64,000 bases of DNA from Symbiodinium microadriaticum (GCA_001939145.1 LSRX01001678.1:3402-67401); one strand, 5' to 3'; shown: positions 1 through 10,633, numbered from the stretch's first letter. Made by a program: numbers and translations. The notes: a model not told the origin generated them from the sequence alone.

Positions 1-139
1 CCGCAGCCGCCGCAGCCGCCGCCGTGATCGACGTGACCGTCGCGGCGAGGGCCGAGATGAAAGGCCCAGAGACACGAAGCCTGAGAAGGACGTGAAAGGC
101 GAAGCCACGGGCGACGCCGACAGCTCCAGGCCCTCAGAT
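1..139 (+). CDS. RS-rich exon of an SR-like protein (partial, 5' end outside window)
   Basis: The frame starting at base 2 is open from the window edge and encodes an arginine/serine/aspartate run (RSRRSRRRDRRDRR) followed by a hydrophilic KPEKDVKGEATGDADSS stretch. A possible GT donor follows at 140. Arg-Ser/Arg-Asp rich segments are typical of splicing-related SR proteins, but no RRM is visible here because the upstream part is outside the window. Beyond about 140 the frame stays open to 709 but loses protein-like composition, so I treat that as intron or UTR. It could instead be the tail of another member of the FHA/RS family found at 6.1 and 7.2 kb; the two tails are not alike in detail. 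Confidence 0.45.
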
Positions 140-1590
140 GTGAAGCGCGGAGTAGTGCGCACGTGCAGCAAGTGGGACGTTGCGGAAGGGGGCAGCATAC
201 GTGTGCCTGGGCGAACGGCCGATGGAAGGCCTACATATCGTCGGCAGTGGGATGCAAAAGATGGTGACGCAGCACGGGCCTGCGCCGCCTGGGTCAGACC
301 TTGGCGCTTGGCCATCGCTGCCTTGCTTCCTAGTGGGTTCGATGCTGCCCTGCCCTTGACACATCCCGACATTCGTAGATTAACTGCCGTGCTTTGGAAG
401 CACATTCTCAAGTGGGAAGGGAGTGACAGCAGATGTCTTGGGCTTTTCAAAGCAGATGCTCAGACACCGCAGACATTTGGCTGGGCTGGCAGGTCCAAGT
501 CTACCCGCGGACTTGATCCAGACTTGGCGCCCTGTGAATGGGCTTTTGTTCCGATGTCAGACCTCCTGCTGGTTGTCGGGGAGGGCATTGTCGGCATTAC
601 TTCGGAAGGTATCTTCAGTGCTCATTTTCCCGGGCACCAGCGTTTCACTCTGGACGAATATTTGCAGCAAGAAGAGGTCCCGGATTTGTCGCCAACCGTG
701 GCTACGTAGCAGCAGAAGAGCGACTTCTTGAAATGCTGCATCAAAACAAGAGGGAAAGTGGAAAGCCCGGAAGCGCACGGTGAGCAAGCAAGTAGTTTCA
801 GCTGATCTGCCAGCCTGATCTTCGCATGTTGTTAGCCATTCGCCGCTGACAGGCGGATGCCAAATCGCTTGTCGACCAGCACCTGAGTACGGAGGAGCAG
901 TGCGGATCAGTGTTGCGTGGCACAGTGTTGACGAAAGCGCAAAGTGCCATGAGTAGACCGCGAGAAGTTTGAGCGTGCCTGGAAACATGCTTTTCGTCTT
1001 TTGCTCATTCAGGCCAAGCTCTGCCACGAACACATGCAAGTGTATCAGCATCTCAAGACTTGCAGATCAGCAGATCCTTTTCGGCTTCTTGCAGTGTGCT
1101 CCGCTATGCCTGCAAGGCCACAAAATTCTCAGCCCTTCTGAGCCCCCCCCCCCTTTGTGATGGCGTGTTATCAGCCCGCTCAAGCTTCCACATGCTCGGG
1201 CCTCTGCCTCTTTCCTGTGGTCAGCTCTCCTTCGCTTTCCCGTGTTAAGGACCGGAAAGGCCCGTGGCTCTGCCGTGAGCCAGAGTGAGCCAGAAGGCAA
1301 AAGGTGGAGACTCGGAGCACTCCTCGGCTCAGGTGCATGCGGTCTCATTCCGGAGCACCTGCCGGCCCCGCACCCAACCTCAGGCTTCTTTACCGGGAAA
1401 GACACTCCTTTCAGAAGGGCGGGCAGGGGTTCTTAAACAGATTTTGCTGCATGGAAGTGCTCATTTTTCTCGCTACTCGCAGGTCGGGAGATCCGCTAGG
1501 TCCAGCAAGTGCAAGCATCAGGAGCCTGCCGCGAGATCTCTGTTCCGAGATCTTGCTGTCGCTGTCGTCACCTCGGTGTGTGTGGAGGAG
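140..1590. other. No gene seen
   Basis: Several overlapping open frames occur on both strands, but none has a recognisable motif or protein-like composition. A C/T-rich run lies near 1146-1156. Probably intron or intergenic DNA. Confidence 0.4.
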
Positions 1591-1599
1591 TGGTCGGCC

Positions 1600-1926
1600 C
1601 CTGGCCACCTGGATCGACGAGTTGGGGACAGCCCCAGCTCCGGCCCAGAGCCAGGTGATCCTGCAGAAAGTGTGGGGCCCCCCGGGAAAAAGGCAGCAGC
1701 AGCAAGCTCTCTGCCCTTCTTTTTGCAAAAAGCAGCTCTTCCTTCCTGCCCTGGGCCGAGGAGCCCTCGCGGCGCCGGTCTTCCCTGGACCTGCCAGATC
1801 TGTGGTCACAAAGACCTTGGGGCCAGTCTCACGAGCTGTCCGACATGTAAGCGGAGTCGGGGGACGGAGCTCAGACGCTCCTACATGACGGCCGCAGAGA
1901 TCCTCGGCATTGACTCCTTTCCTTGA
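1600..1926 (+). CDS. RanBP2-type zinc-finger exon
   Basis: The frame ending in TGA at 1924-1926 encodes W-T-C-Q-I-C followed eleven residues later by C-P-T-C (bases 1786-1854). The pattern W-x-C-x2-C-x11-C-x2-C fits a RanBP2/NZF-type zinc ribbon, a small domain that binds RNA or ubiquitin. A short tail (RRSYMTAAEILGIDSFP) then stops. The upstream part of the same frame is Pro/Ser/Gly-rich and may be linker or intron. The start is not defined. This looks like the last exon of a gene whose other exons I could not place. The central Asn common in this family is absent. Confidence 0.4.
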   Translation, partial: PGHLDRRVGDSPSSGPEPGDPAESVGPPGKKAAAASSLPFFLQKAALPSCPGPRSPRGAGLPWTCQICGHKDLGASLTSCPTCKRSRGTELRRSYMTAAEILGIDSFP

Positions 1927-4900
1927 AGCCCCAACCACCACCAGTGCTTTCCCCCGTGCTCAGGCTCACGGAGTCTGTGGTCAAAGCTGTGAATGGTGGC
2001 GAACCAGGCGAGCTCCAAGCCGGAGGCCTCTCGTCAAAGCGGGGGTGTGTTGGCTTCATCGGGTTGTCTGCTGCTGCTCCTTTCGAAACTCGAGGATTTA
2101 AAGGTTGTCGCTGGCCCTGCTTGTTCGTCTTTCTCGAGCTGCGGAGTTGGTTCCGTGCCGAGTTCTGCCCGAGTTCTGGGGTTTTGATCGGTGTCTTGTT
2201 GGGGGTTTCGGAAGCCGCTGCCCCAAGGCAGGGGGGTTTTGGCACGCGTGTGATGCATTCCCTGCCATGCAGCAACCCGGCAGACGGATGCTCACCGCTT
2301 TCGACGAGTTCGCGAGATGACCTCGTTGCCCTGCACCTGTGAGGCACAGCCCCAGCCTCGCAAAAAGCACAGCGCCGCGGCACGAGCCCTTCCAGACGCG
2401 GAGACCGTGACCATGCAGCCACGCTGCCTAGAACCTTGGAAAGAATCAACACTTCGCCCCCCCACGTGTTTCATGGCGACTTTGCTGAAGTGAGGCAGAT
2501 CCACTGGAAACCGTGCAGCACGCGTCACCTTCCAGGACGTTCTCCCAAGCTCCGACCCCAAGACAAAAAAAGGGCTTATGCCTGGTCCCCGTCGTGAAAA
2601 AAGTGCTCCAGGTCGAGGCGGGCCACGCCCGGCAAGGGGGAGCCCTGCGTGGAGCTCCGCGCTGGAGCGCGGTCACAGCGACGTTGCTTGCCACGGCTCA
2701 GATGTGGCACATTGTCGGGCTGAGGCTTTGGAGGCACTTGTATGCCAGAGTTGGATTCATCTTCTTGTGCATTGCTGAGGCTTTGGATCGACATCAAGAG
2801 GACCATGAGGCCCTAGAGGGGCCGCACTGGCAACTCCCCACAGCAGAGCCCTGCTGGCGAAAGAAAGAGAAAGAGGTTTGATGAAATAAGAGAGAGGCAG
2901 AGACCGCAGTAGAGGGGGTAGGCCTTCGGACCAAGGCGTCTCGCGTGTGGAGGGTCTTCCGGATTCCCGTTGCCTCGGCGGTGTAGTTGAGCTTCTCCAG
3001 CCCCTCCAAAACGGTTGGGGGCGCGACAGCGCGCGGGCTAGGGGAGCTCCCCTAGCCCATAGCCCTGACGAAAGAAAGGGAGTCGAGACTCCGAGACCGG
3101 GTCTGCGGCTTAGTAAGGAAGACACCATACGGGCTTCGGGATGATTTCGTTTCGTGGATTGGAACAAGCTTTCGGCTTCCTAAACCACAACACGATGCGC
3201 ACGGCGGATTATTTGGGCTTTCAGCTCGAGCGCTAAGCATGAGTGAGCCCATATACCAGCAAAGATGCCCTGAGGGTCCTGAGGGTCAATGATTAATCAT
3301 TCATCATCTTCTGCATGCTTCAAACCCTTTTGTGTGGTTCCCTGACCACGTATTTGTGGTGGCCCCTTCTCCTGTTAGTTCATCATCTACCAGTCATGTC
3401 GGGGCTCTACAGACAGCTTTGGTGTATACCGTTTTGACCTGAGCCTACCAAGCCCTTGGGTCCTTGGGGGCCTTAACTGCTTGAGAGGAGAAGAAGACAA
3501 GTATTGGGATTTGCTGGCAGAAAGACCGTAAGCCTTGCAGAAAGAAGCGAGACGCAAGCCATGCAGAAAGACAGAACAACAGCTGCAGAGCGATGATCAC
3601 AGGCCAAAGCACTCGGACCCCTCCGCCCACTTATCGCCAGTATTCCAGAGGCCTGCTGCTGACATGCCCTTGCTTGCAACTGCGTAGGCTCATTGCCGAT
3701 TTCGCAAGTCCACATCAGTCTCGTGACGTGAGGCAATCGGCAAGACGGCGGGGAGTCGCCACGCAGGTCCAGGCCAGGCATCAGACGGCAGAGAAGCGCG
3801 TGTGCTTGCAAAGCCCCCGAATTTCCACAGACTCCGCGACCATTTGCAACCACGCGAGCCGAATAGGTGCCAGCGTTCAAGCGCACCGCCAAAGTACAAG
3901 TAACAAGGATCTTGTTACGCTCTCATCACACTGACTTTTCTACCAAGCTGCCATAAGCTGCCTGCTATGGTGCTCAAGGTGTGGTTCTTGTGACACTCTG
4001 CGAGGTTGTGTTTGGGAGATGGGGGTTTGCGAGTTCGCTCGCAGCGACGGGCCGGAAAACGTCAGAAACGGCATTCCACGGAGCAAAGTGCCGCCCGGGC
4101 TTCCACTACCTGCACACAAATTCGTTCGCAGGCAAAGATGCCCTAAGGCGCCACATGCCATTGCTGAGAGCACAGCACTACAGGGCTCAGCTGCTGCTCG
4201 ATGCTCGGAACTCCTCGGTTTGCCAGTTTTTACTGCGACCTTGCAGTTTTGTTTCGGATGCAAGCCAGGCAAGACACGCGTAAGTGAGCCTCTGCCTCTG
4301 CTCTGCTGGCGCCGCAAACAGGAGCGGTCTTTACTGAGCCGCCACCACCCATGGGCCACAACCCGCTGGAGCGTGCCGGCGGAGCCGTCGCGCCTACGTC
4401 TTGGGAAGCGAAGTTCGGTTTTTTGGGTCGTTCATCAACTTCTGGCGTGAGGCCGAACAGAGCCTTTCGAGGTGCGAGTTGGACCGCTTGTCATGCCAGA
4501 CAGCCGCAGAGTTTCAGGGTGCCAGAGTGCAGAGCGTTTTTGTTTGTGTCAGGCCGAGATGGGATATCACCGGCTGGGCCACCGCTCCCTACTCGAGGTG
4601 AAGCAGTGCAGTGCTGCCAAAGTGCGGTGCAGTGGTGCGGTCGTGTTTCAAGTGGCTCAGGTGAAGACTGGGCTTCCGCTTCTGCCAGCTTTCGTTTGGG
4701 GGCCACCATCCCCCAAAGCGCAGCGAGTTCGTCCGCACCTGCTTTCTTTGGAGGCCGACCGAAGTGGTGGCTTGCCGCAGCTGCCGCAGCGCTACAGTCG
4801 AACAGCGAAGAGTACTGTACAACATATCTGTGCAGATAACGTAGTCTGTGTTCCTGCGCCCAAGCGAGACGTGTTCGGACATGAGCTGCTCACCTGCGCG

Positions 4901-5299
4901 TACATGGGCATTGAAGTGACATGGAGCGCGCCAGGGCCCCATGTCAGTGGGGGAGGGTCCATGCCTCGGCAGGAAGGTTGGGCGGCTGAGCTGGTGCTGC
5001 GTTCTTTTGAAAACTCGGGCAGGAAGTCTCGCTAGCTCTTCAGCAGGTGTGCAGCTGCCACCTCCATTGCAAGCGTTTGTTGGGTCGGAGGCAGTGATGC
5101 GCAGGTTGTGTGGACAAGCGTAAAGCGTTTTTGGCGCAGGTGCCGCGCACAGAGTCGGAGGTCAAGGGGGTACCTCGGCGGCTCGAGAAGCCAGGTGCGG
5201 TGCGCAGTGCGAGCAGCGGCTGCGCGAAGGTCGCCTCCGTCAGCTCAGGTCGGATGCAGGAGATGCCTGCACGGTCTATGGCAGGCCAAGTCCGCACTT
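1927..5299. other. No gene supported
   Basis: About 3.4 kb with many short overlapping frames on both strands and no family motif. Some stretches (3473-3892, 4351-5035) stay open for 130-190 codons in several frames at once, which suggests base composition rather than coding. Confidence 0.4.
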
Positions 5300-5707
5300 A
5301 TGTCGTTGTCACCGCTTGGACCATACCGACCTCCTTGACAGAATCGGCTTCGGCGCCCTCGCTCCAGGCAAGTCGGGCGATCTGTGGGATGCTGTTGGGC
5401 CGTTGTAAACCAGGCACGGGCAAAGAAACCGGACATCCCGGATGTCAACATGGACATTGAAGCGGTGCTCGAGGCCATGCGGTCGCCAATCGACAATGCT
5501 CGTTGCCTCGTAGTTGCGAAGAGTGTCAGCCCAGGCGCAAAAGCGGCGCATCGAGGGTTTGAAGAACAAGCTGAACATGACCATAGCCTGAACAACATTG
5601 TACAGGCTAGGCTAGGTTTGTCGGCATGTCCTGCAATCGAAAAGGTGTCCGGCAGTCTTTTCATCATGTTAGAGGCACTTCGAGGCAGTTGCGTCTTCTT
5701 ACCCTAG
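5300..5707 (+). pseudogene. Unrecognised coding fragment with a frame break
   Basis: Two protein-like segments are joined out of frame. The first, from about 5322, encodes HTDLLDRIGFGALAPGK and runs to a Val codon at 5394-5396. The second, from 5405, encodes VNQARAKKPDIPDV and continues to a stop at 5705-5707. Eight bases (5397-5404) separate them; reading straight through gives an early TAA at 5406-5408. Removing the eight bases would give one continuous frame, so this is either a retroposed or decayed gene copy or a very unusual splice. No family recognised. Confidence 0.3.
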
Positions 5708-5938
5708 GCATCAGGATGGGATGGAGTCAAACGACCGACCGTTGTTCTCGACGCTCCCGGAGACTTTTTGTATCAGGCTGATTAGCTTTTGCATCTATGT
5801 GTGGCTTGGCTTTGAAAAGGCACTTGCGCTTGCATGAGGCTCAATCTGCGAGTTGCCAGACTCCCAGACGTGGCGGGAGGGTAGGGGGGTGACGCTGGGC
5901 CAGCCATGGCGTACGGTCCCTTGGCGCAATGTGCCTTC

Positions 5939-6055
5939 ATGTCGGGCCCGTCCCCCTTCAAAAAGAAGGCGGGCTTGGGCGTCCTTCTGCTGTCGTTGGG
6001 AGCCGTGCATGTGCTTGAGCGTGTGACCCATGTGACAGGCGCCGCCCAGCACTGA
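5939..6055 (+). CDS. Small 38-residue ORF upstream of the FHA-like gene, copy 1
   Basis: An ATG at 5939 opens a 38-codon frame ending in TGA at 6053-6055, 19 bases before the ATG of the 212-residue ORF and in a different frame. The peptide begins MSGPSPFKKKAGLG, then a hydrophobic run (LGVLLLSLGAVHVL), which suggests a single membrane-spanning segment with a positive N-terminal flank. It could be a real small membrane protein, an upstream regulatory ORF, or a first exon. The paralogous copy at 7079 differs by one codon (His to Arg). Function unknown; the match to a membrane anchor is inference from composition. Confidence 0.45.
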   Translation: MSGPSPFKKKAGLGVLLLSLGAVHVLERVTHVTGAAQH

Positions 6056-6074
6056 GAAGAAGACCTTCAAGGAC

Positions 6075-6713
6075 ATGTTGCCGCCATGGAAGCCTCCAGA
6101 TCGATGCGAAGCACCTCCACCAGGTTCTTTCATGCTGTATTGTTTCGACATGGAAGAAGTGAAGTCTGACGCGAGTGCTGCCAGCCGATCCCTTCCGTTG
6201 GACGAAATGTCAGCCGTCGTGTTTGGCTCCTCCCAAGACGTGGATGGCATGGTCTATGATGGCAACAAAGGTGTCAGGCCAGAGCATGCGGCCATCTATT
6301 ACATGAAAAGCCGATGGTTCCTCAAGGCGGTGAATGGGCCCGTCACGGTTGAGAGTATGACTTTGCACCCCCATCTCAAAGACTCCGATGGCAAGCCGCC
6401 CAAGCGCTACACGTCGGCCGTGACCAAAAAGATGGAGACGATTGAGCCCATGGATGCCAAAAGGAAACTTACCAGAGAGTTCTGCGTGTTTCGCCTCGGT
6501 GACTCAGATCGTCGATTCTGGATCGGTGGACCGCTGCCGGTAGGGGATGGAGAAACGGAGGAGGCCGGTAGCGGTGCCGGGAATGCGCCGGAAGGCCGTG
6601 CTGAGCGCAAGAAGGACCGCAAGGAGCGGGAGAAAGAGCGCGATCGCAGGGAGGATCGTGACAGGGAGCGTTCACGCTCCCCTCGCAGCCGCAGCCGCAA
6701 GCGAAGGCGCTGA
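6075..6713 (+). CDS. FHA-like domain protein with C-terminal RS/RE tail, copy 1
   Basis: A 212-residue single-exon frame. Residues about 40-165 resemble a forkhead-associated domain: a Gly before the first loop (VVFGSSQDVDG), the conserved VRPEHAAIYY segment in the place of the usual S-x-x-H-A-x-I, then a Trp-Phe-Leu strand and an NGPVTVESMTLHP loop like the family's N-G-T region. FHA domains bind phosphothreonine peptides. Residues about 170-212 are a highly charged tail rich in RE/RD/RS pairs ending RSRSRKRRR, a composition typical of nuclear splicing factors. A nuclear adaptor in RNA processing is the likely role (inference). The canonical phosphate-contacting Ser is replaced by Pro in VRPEHA, so binding may differ. 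The start at 6075 is the first ATG; another in-frame ATG lies near 6132. It follows the 38-residue ORF by 19 bases and is repeated almost exactly at 7215. Confidence 0.75.
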   Translation: MLPPWKPPDRCEAPPPGSFMLYCFDMEEVKSDASAASRSLPLDEMSAVVFGSSQDVDGMVYDGNKGVRPEHAAIYYMKSRWFLKAVNGPVTVESMTLHPHLKDSDGKPPKRYTSAVTKKMETIEPMDAKRKLTREFCVFRLGDSDRRFWIGGPLPVGDGETEEAGSGAGNAPEGRAERKKDRKEREKERDRREDRDRERSRSPRSRSRKRRR

Positions 6714-6716
6714 GCC

Positions 6717-7036
6717 GCTGAGGCTGAGTGATGCCGGAAAGGGCGACTTGTTCGCTTCCGACTCTATTGCCCAGATAGAATGAGACATCAGAATAGAACG
6801 AGCTGTTGCTGCTGCTGTTGCTGTTTAGTTTGACTTGATGTGCACGAATTGGAGTGCGCCACGCTTGCAGCATTGTGACTATGTCCTTGCGATTTGATAC
6901 TCGAACAGGTGATGAAGCATAATGACATATCGACATGTTCCAAACGATGCAAAGAGGTATAGCTGCTGGTTTTTTACTGCCCTGCAGAATCCGTGCGTGA
7001 GGGGAGTTTCTCAGGTGCCCACGGCTCAGGGCACCC
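6717..7036. other. Spacer between duplicated genes
   Basis: A 320-base, relatively AT-rich spacer with a short GCT/GTT-rich run near 6805-6825. It must hold the end of transcript 1 and possibly the start of transcript 2. No promoter motif or spliced-leader relic recognised. Confidence 0.5.
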
Positions 7037-7078
7037 GGGCCAGCCATGGCGTACGGTCCCTTGGCGCAATGTGCCTTC

Positions 7079-7195
7079 ATGTCGGGCCCGTCCCCCTTCA
7101 AAAAGAAGGCGGGCTTGGGCGTCCTTCTGCTGTCGTTGGGAGCCGTGCGTGTGCTTGAGCGTGTGACCCATGTGACAGGCGCCGCCCAGCACTGA
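7079..7195 (+). CDS. Small 38-residue ORF upstream of the FHA-like gene, copy 2
   Basis: Same as the ORF at 5939-6055 apart from one base change at 7149 that turns a His codon (CAT) into Arg (CGT) inside the hydrophobic segment. By contrast, the two differences in the main ORF are silent. The small frame therefore looks less constrained than the large one, although one substitution is too little to prove this. Confidence 0.42.
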   Translation: MSGPSPFKKKAGLGVLLLSLGAVRVLERVTHVTGAAQH

Positions 7196-7214
7196 GAAGA
7201 AGACCTTCAAGGAC

Positions 7215-7853
7215 ATGTTGCCGCCATGGAAGCCTCCAGATCGATGCGAAGCACCTCCACCAGGTTCTTTCATGCTGTATTGTTTCGACATGGAAGAAGT
7301 GAAGTCTGACGCGAGTGCTGCCAGCCGATCCCTTCCGTTGGACGAAATGTCAGCCGTCGTGTTTGGCTCCTCCCAAGACGTGGATGGCATGGTCTATGAT
7401 GGCAACAAAGGTGTCAGGCCAGAGCATGCGGCCATCTATTACATGAAAAGCCGATGGTTCCTCAAGGCGGTGAATGGGCCCGTCACGGTTGAGAGTATGA
7501 CTTTGCACCCCCATCTCAAAGACTCCGATGGCAAGCCGCCCAAGCGCTACACGTCGGCCGTGACCAAAAAGATGGAGACGATTGAGCCCATGGATGCCAA
7601 AAGGAAACTTACCAGAGAGTTCTGCGTGTTTCGCCTCGGTGACTCAGATCGTCGATTCTGGATCGGTGGACCGCTGCCGGTAGGGGATGGAGAAACGGAG
7701 GAGGCCGGAAGCGGTGCCGGGAATGCGCCGGAAGGCCGTGCTGAGCGCAAGAAGGACCGCAAGGAGCGGGAGAAAGAGCGCGATCGCAGGGAGGATCGAG
7801 ACAGGGAGCGTTCACGCTCCCCTCGCAGCCGCAGCCGCAAGCGAAGGCGCTGA
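7215..7853 (+). CDS. FHA-like domain protein with C-terminal RS/RE tail, copy 2
   Basis: A 212-residue frame whose protein is identical to that of copy 1; the two nucleotide differences I see inside the ORF are synonymous (Gly GGT/GGA, Arg CGT/CGA). Same domain plan: an FHA-like fold at about 40-165 with VRPEHAAIYY and an RS/RE tail at about 170-212. The sequence diverges after the stop codon, so the copies have different 3' UTRs. Tandem arrays of near-identical genes are a known way dinoflagellates raise transcript dose (established for several of their genes); whether that applies here is inference. Confidence 0.75.
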   Translation: MLPPWKPPDRCEAPPPGSFMLYCFDMEEVKSDASAASRSLPLDEMSAVVFGSSQDVDGMVYDGNKGVRPEHAAIYYMKSRWFLKAVNGPVTVESMTLHPHLKDSDGKPPKRYTSAVTKKMETIEPMDAKRKLTREFCVFRLGDSDRRFWIGGPLPVGDGETEEAGSGAGNAPEGRAERKKDRKEREKERDRREDRDRERSRSPRSRSRKRRR

Positions 7854-8328
7854 GCCACTAAGGCTAGACACACGAGGACCGGCATTCGAAGCGGGGGTAT
7901 GTGCAATGAAAAACACGGCGACTTCTGCGATCGGTGAGAATTTTGTTTGTCAGTTCCCGACGGGACCCTCGCCGCAGCGTGCGTCCTATCTTCGCGGCAG
8001 TTGCAATGAATTGTCATGAGTAGGCATGAGTCATGAGAGCTGAACCTCCGTATGCTCGGACCTTCAGGTCGTTGCACAAATCCTGATGCAAAAAAGGGCA
8101 TGATTAATTAGTCAGGACAGTTTTGAACAGGTCTTGTTGACACGAACCACCAGACACACATTGGGGCAACATCCGCCGAGTGTCGGCGGATTGGCAAGCA
8201 GCACATCTCGGCCTGCCATGTCGCATGGAGGTGGCCATGTTCGACACAGTAGATTTTGGATGGTAGCCTGGTTCCTGGGCGCTTGGTGGCAAGAAGCTGG
8301 GCGAGAGACCTTTGCTGGCATCCTGCAG

Positions 8329-10609
8329 AAGCGGAGACACTTCAGCCTCAGAGCCAGGGACTTTGAGTCCGAGCTGTCTGTGCAGGATATGTTGAACATG
8401 CATAGAAAGCGGAATGCTGACAGAGATCCTCAGACGGAAGGCCAGCCAGAGGCAACCGCCGTTCTGACGCCTGAGGTGTTGGCAGCAAAACCGAGCTGGC
8501 TCCAGTTGAAACCAGCGGCAGAACTCCCATGTGTCTTCACGCCTCGCGAGGAAGGTGTCAGGAAGCTCGGAGAGCCAATTGAATTGAAGTTCTGGCAACA
8601 TGCATATGTTCGACTTTGGCAACATGCACGTCTTCACACTGGCGGGGCTGTGGCTGTCCGCTACAGCCGCGGCTCCCTTGCACGAAGCCCCCATGCTTTT
8701 GCACTGTGGCCTTCAGCACCAAGGGAGCGCCCCGATCTGAGTGAAGGGATCGAAGGTATCGGAAGCGTGTGGTGTTTGCACACCTCCCCCAAGGCAGTAT
8801 GCAAGGGCTGGTTCTGGGTATGTTCAACCTCACCGCAGGAAGCCGAGTGGAGGCAAAGCTACCACTGCTTGCCATTGCTCATTGCAGCTCAATGAGGTCA
8901 AGACGATCCATCCTTTTCCAATCTTGCGATTAATGCGTCCTCCGGAAGAGACAGATGAGGCCCTTTGATTGCGGAAATGCGATATCTTGGAGCGGGCAGC
9001 CCAGGAGGTTGAGGCTCACGAGCCGGCCGAGCTGAACGCCTTCCTTCGAAGCTTGGCAGGATTGGCAGGAGTCTCGAGAAGCCGACGCCTTCGAATTCAG
9101 CAGCACAGGAAGCTTGGGGGATCCGGCCAAGCAGGGAGCTGCCATCAGGGTGGAAGTCTCAGCTTGGGTGCCCACACTTCGCTGTGTTTGGCATCTGTGT
9201 CTCAAGGACATGACCACTGCAGACCGACGAGCTTTGCTTCGCTGGCTAGCTGCTGGGATTGCCATGGGCTGCGCAAAGGTAAGGCACGGTCTGGTCGCTG
9301 AGTATCTAAGGCTGGCGGCGCAGCAGGGGCCGTGATGCTTTGAGAGTTGATTTGATAAAATGGTAGAATCCGCTCTGCCTCGTGCGCATGCACACGACAC
9401 ATCTCTTCCCATGCCACCCTCATGTGTCCTGACTGTTTTGGCAAGCGCTCCAGTTTCATGCCGACCTGACCATTCAGCCGCCACTTCTGTGTCAAACTTG
9501 GCGTGGGTCTGCTGGAAATTTGTGGTAATACGAACCCCGAACTTAGCGCGGGCAGCTGCGATGTTCCGTGTGCCGCACGCAGATGGACGTGCTTTCGCTG
9601 GCCGCATACGCATGTGCGCGCACATGTGCGCGAGTGCACGCCCGGCCCTCCTACTGTACCGGCTTGCATGCCTTATGGCAAAAGCTTTCGGGGCTCACTG
9701 CTGAGTCACAGGAGGTGCTCCGACCATTCATCGCCATGGCTAGCCTACGAGAACGGGGCAAAGCCACTTGGCGGGGATACCGAAAGCACCTTCTAGAAAA
9801 GTACACGATGACGACGAATGGAACACCACGAGAGTTCCTCGATCCCCCTGCTGAGTTTATCAGCCGTTCAATGGCGGAAGTCTCGCATAGCCGAGCTCTC
9901 AGGCCCGGTCGTTGTCTTCGCTATGCTGCAGTGATGATTTTGGCGCTTTGGAGCTTTCTGAGCACGTGTCGGCTAGAGATTTGTATGCAGCGTTATACGG
10001 CAAGCATGTGGCCCTAGTGATTCGGATTACCACGATTGGGCAAATCAGTAGCAAGAAAGTACACCGCATCTCCGAATGGCGATTGCTCACATTTCGCGAT
10101 TCTGCTCTTGTGGACTGGAGTGCCAATGCAGCTTGCGAGAAGCTGCGTGAGAAAGTGCATCATGCGAAGAGGAAACTAGAAAAGCAGACCCCGCCCGGTC
10201 CAGCCGAGGCGGCTGGCCCTAGCGAACCAGTGCTCGTGACCATGGGCAGCGGATCCGAGATGCCTCAGAGCCCAGCAGCCTGTTGGACCAGGCAAGTACT
10301 CCAGGGCTGGTTGGTTCCCGGACTATTCCAGAAGCGCTTCCGGACGAGGGGGAAAAGAGGCCAGCCGGAATTGAATGCGGACGGGAGCCGGAGAGAAAAC
10401 AAAGACGCAAACGCGACGCACAACAGGGCTTGGTAACTTTGGCAAGCGGGGGCAAAAGCTCCGATCGAAAGTATCGAACGGAGATTGTCCAACACATTTC
10501 CAGTGATGCAGAGGAAAACATGGCCAGGTAGCACATGCTCACGGTAAGAAGCGGAAGAAACGCAAGCATGACCGGCATCGAAAAAGGTCGTCTTCAAGCG
10601 ATTCCTAGC
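8329..10609 (+). CDS. Unrecognised multi-exon gene with frame breaks
   Basis: Several protein-like segments line up in order. From 8329, after a CAG acceptor: KRRHFSLRARDFESEL onward to about 8600. From about 8887: LNEVKTIHPFPILRLMRP, an in-frame TGA at 8966-8968, then DILERAAQEVEAHEPAEL in the same frame. From about 9080 in another frame: WQESREADAFEFSS, through to a GT donor after 9279. From about 9665: a basic helical stretch with RGYRKHLLEKY. From about 9940: LSEHVSARDLYAALYGKH through KLREKVHHAKRKLEK. The C-terminus is basic and Ser-rich, KKRKKRKHDRHRKRSSSSDS, with TAG at 10607-10609. No known domain. The in-frame TGA and two frame shifts without an obvious intron mean this is a decayed gene, an assembly-error site, or a gene with very short introns or edited transcripts. 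Confidence 0.45.
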
Positions 10610-10633
10610 TACGGTTGCTTCTCGCAAGAAGCA

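Larger units (their letters stand above)
5897..6716 (+). repeat. Tandem duplication unit, copy 1 (about 820 bp)
   Basis: This segment recurs at 7037-7856 at an offset of exactly 1140 bases. I see three substitutions: 6009 A/G, one in the Gly codon near 6569, and one in the Arg codon near 6659. Similarity fades after base 6716, with a few further matches. The copied block includes 178 bases upstream of the main ATG and the entire main ORF; the 320-base spacer between copies is not duplicated. The near identity implies a recent duplication or gene conversion. Confidence 0.97.
7037..7856 (+). repeat. Tandem duplication unit, copy 2 (about 820 bp)
   Basis: Second copy of the 5897-6716 unit in direct orientation. 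It carries the same 5' leader, the same small ORF, and the same 212-codon ORF. Confidence 0.97.
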
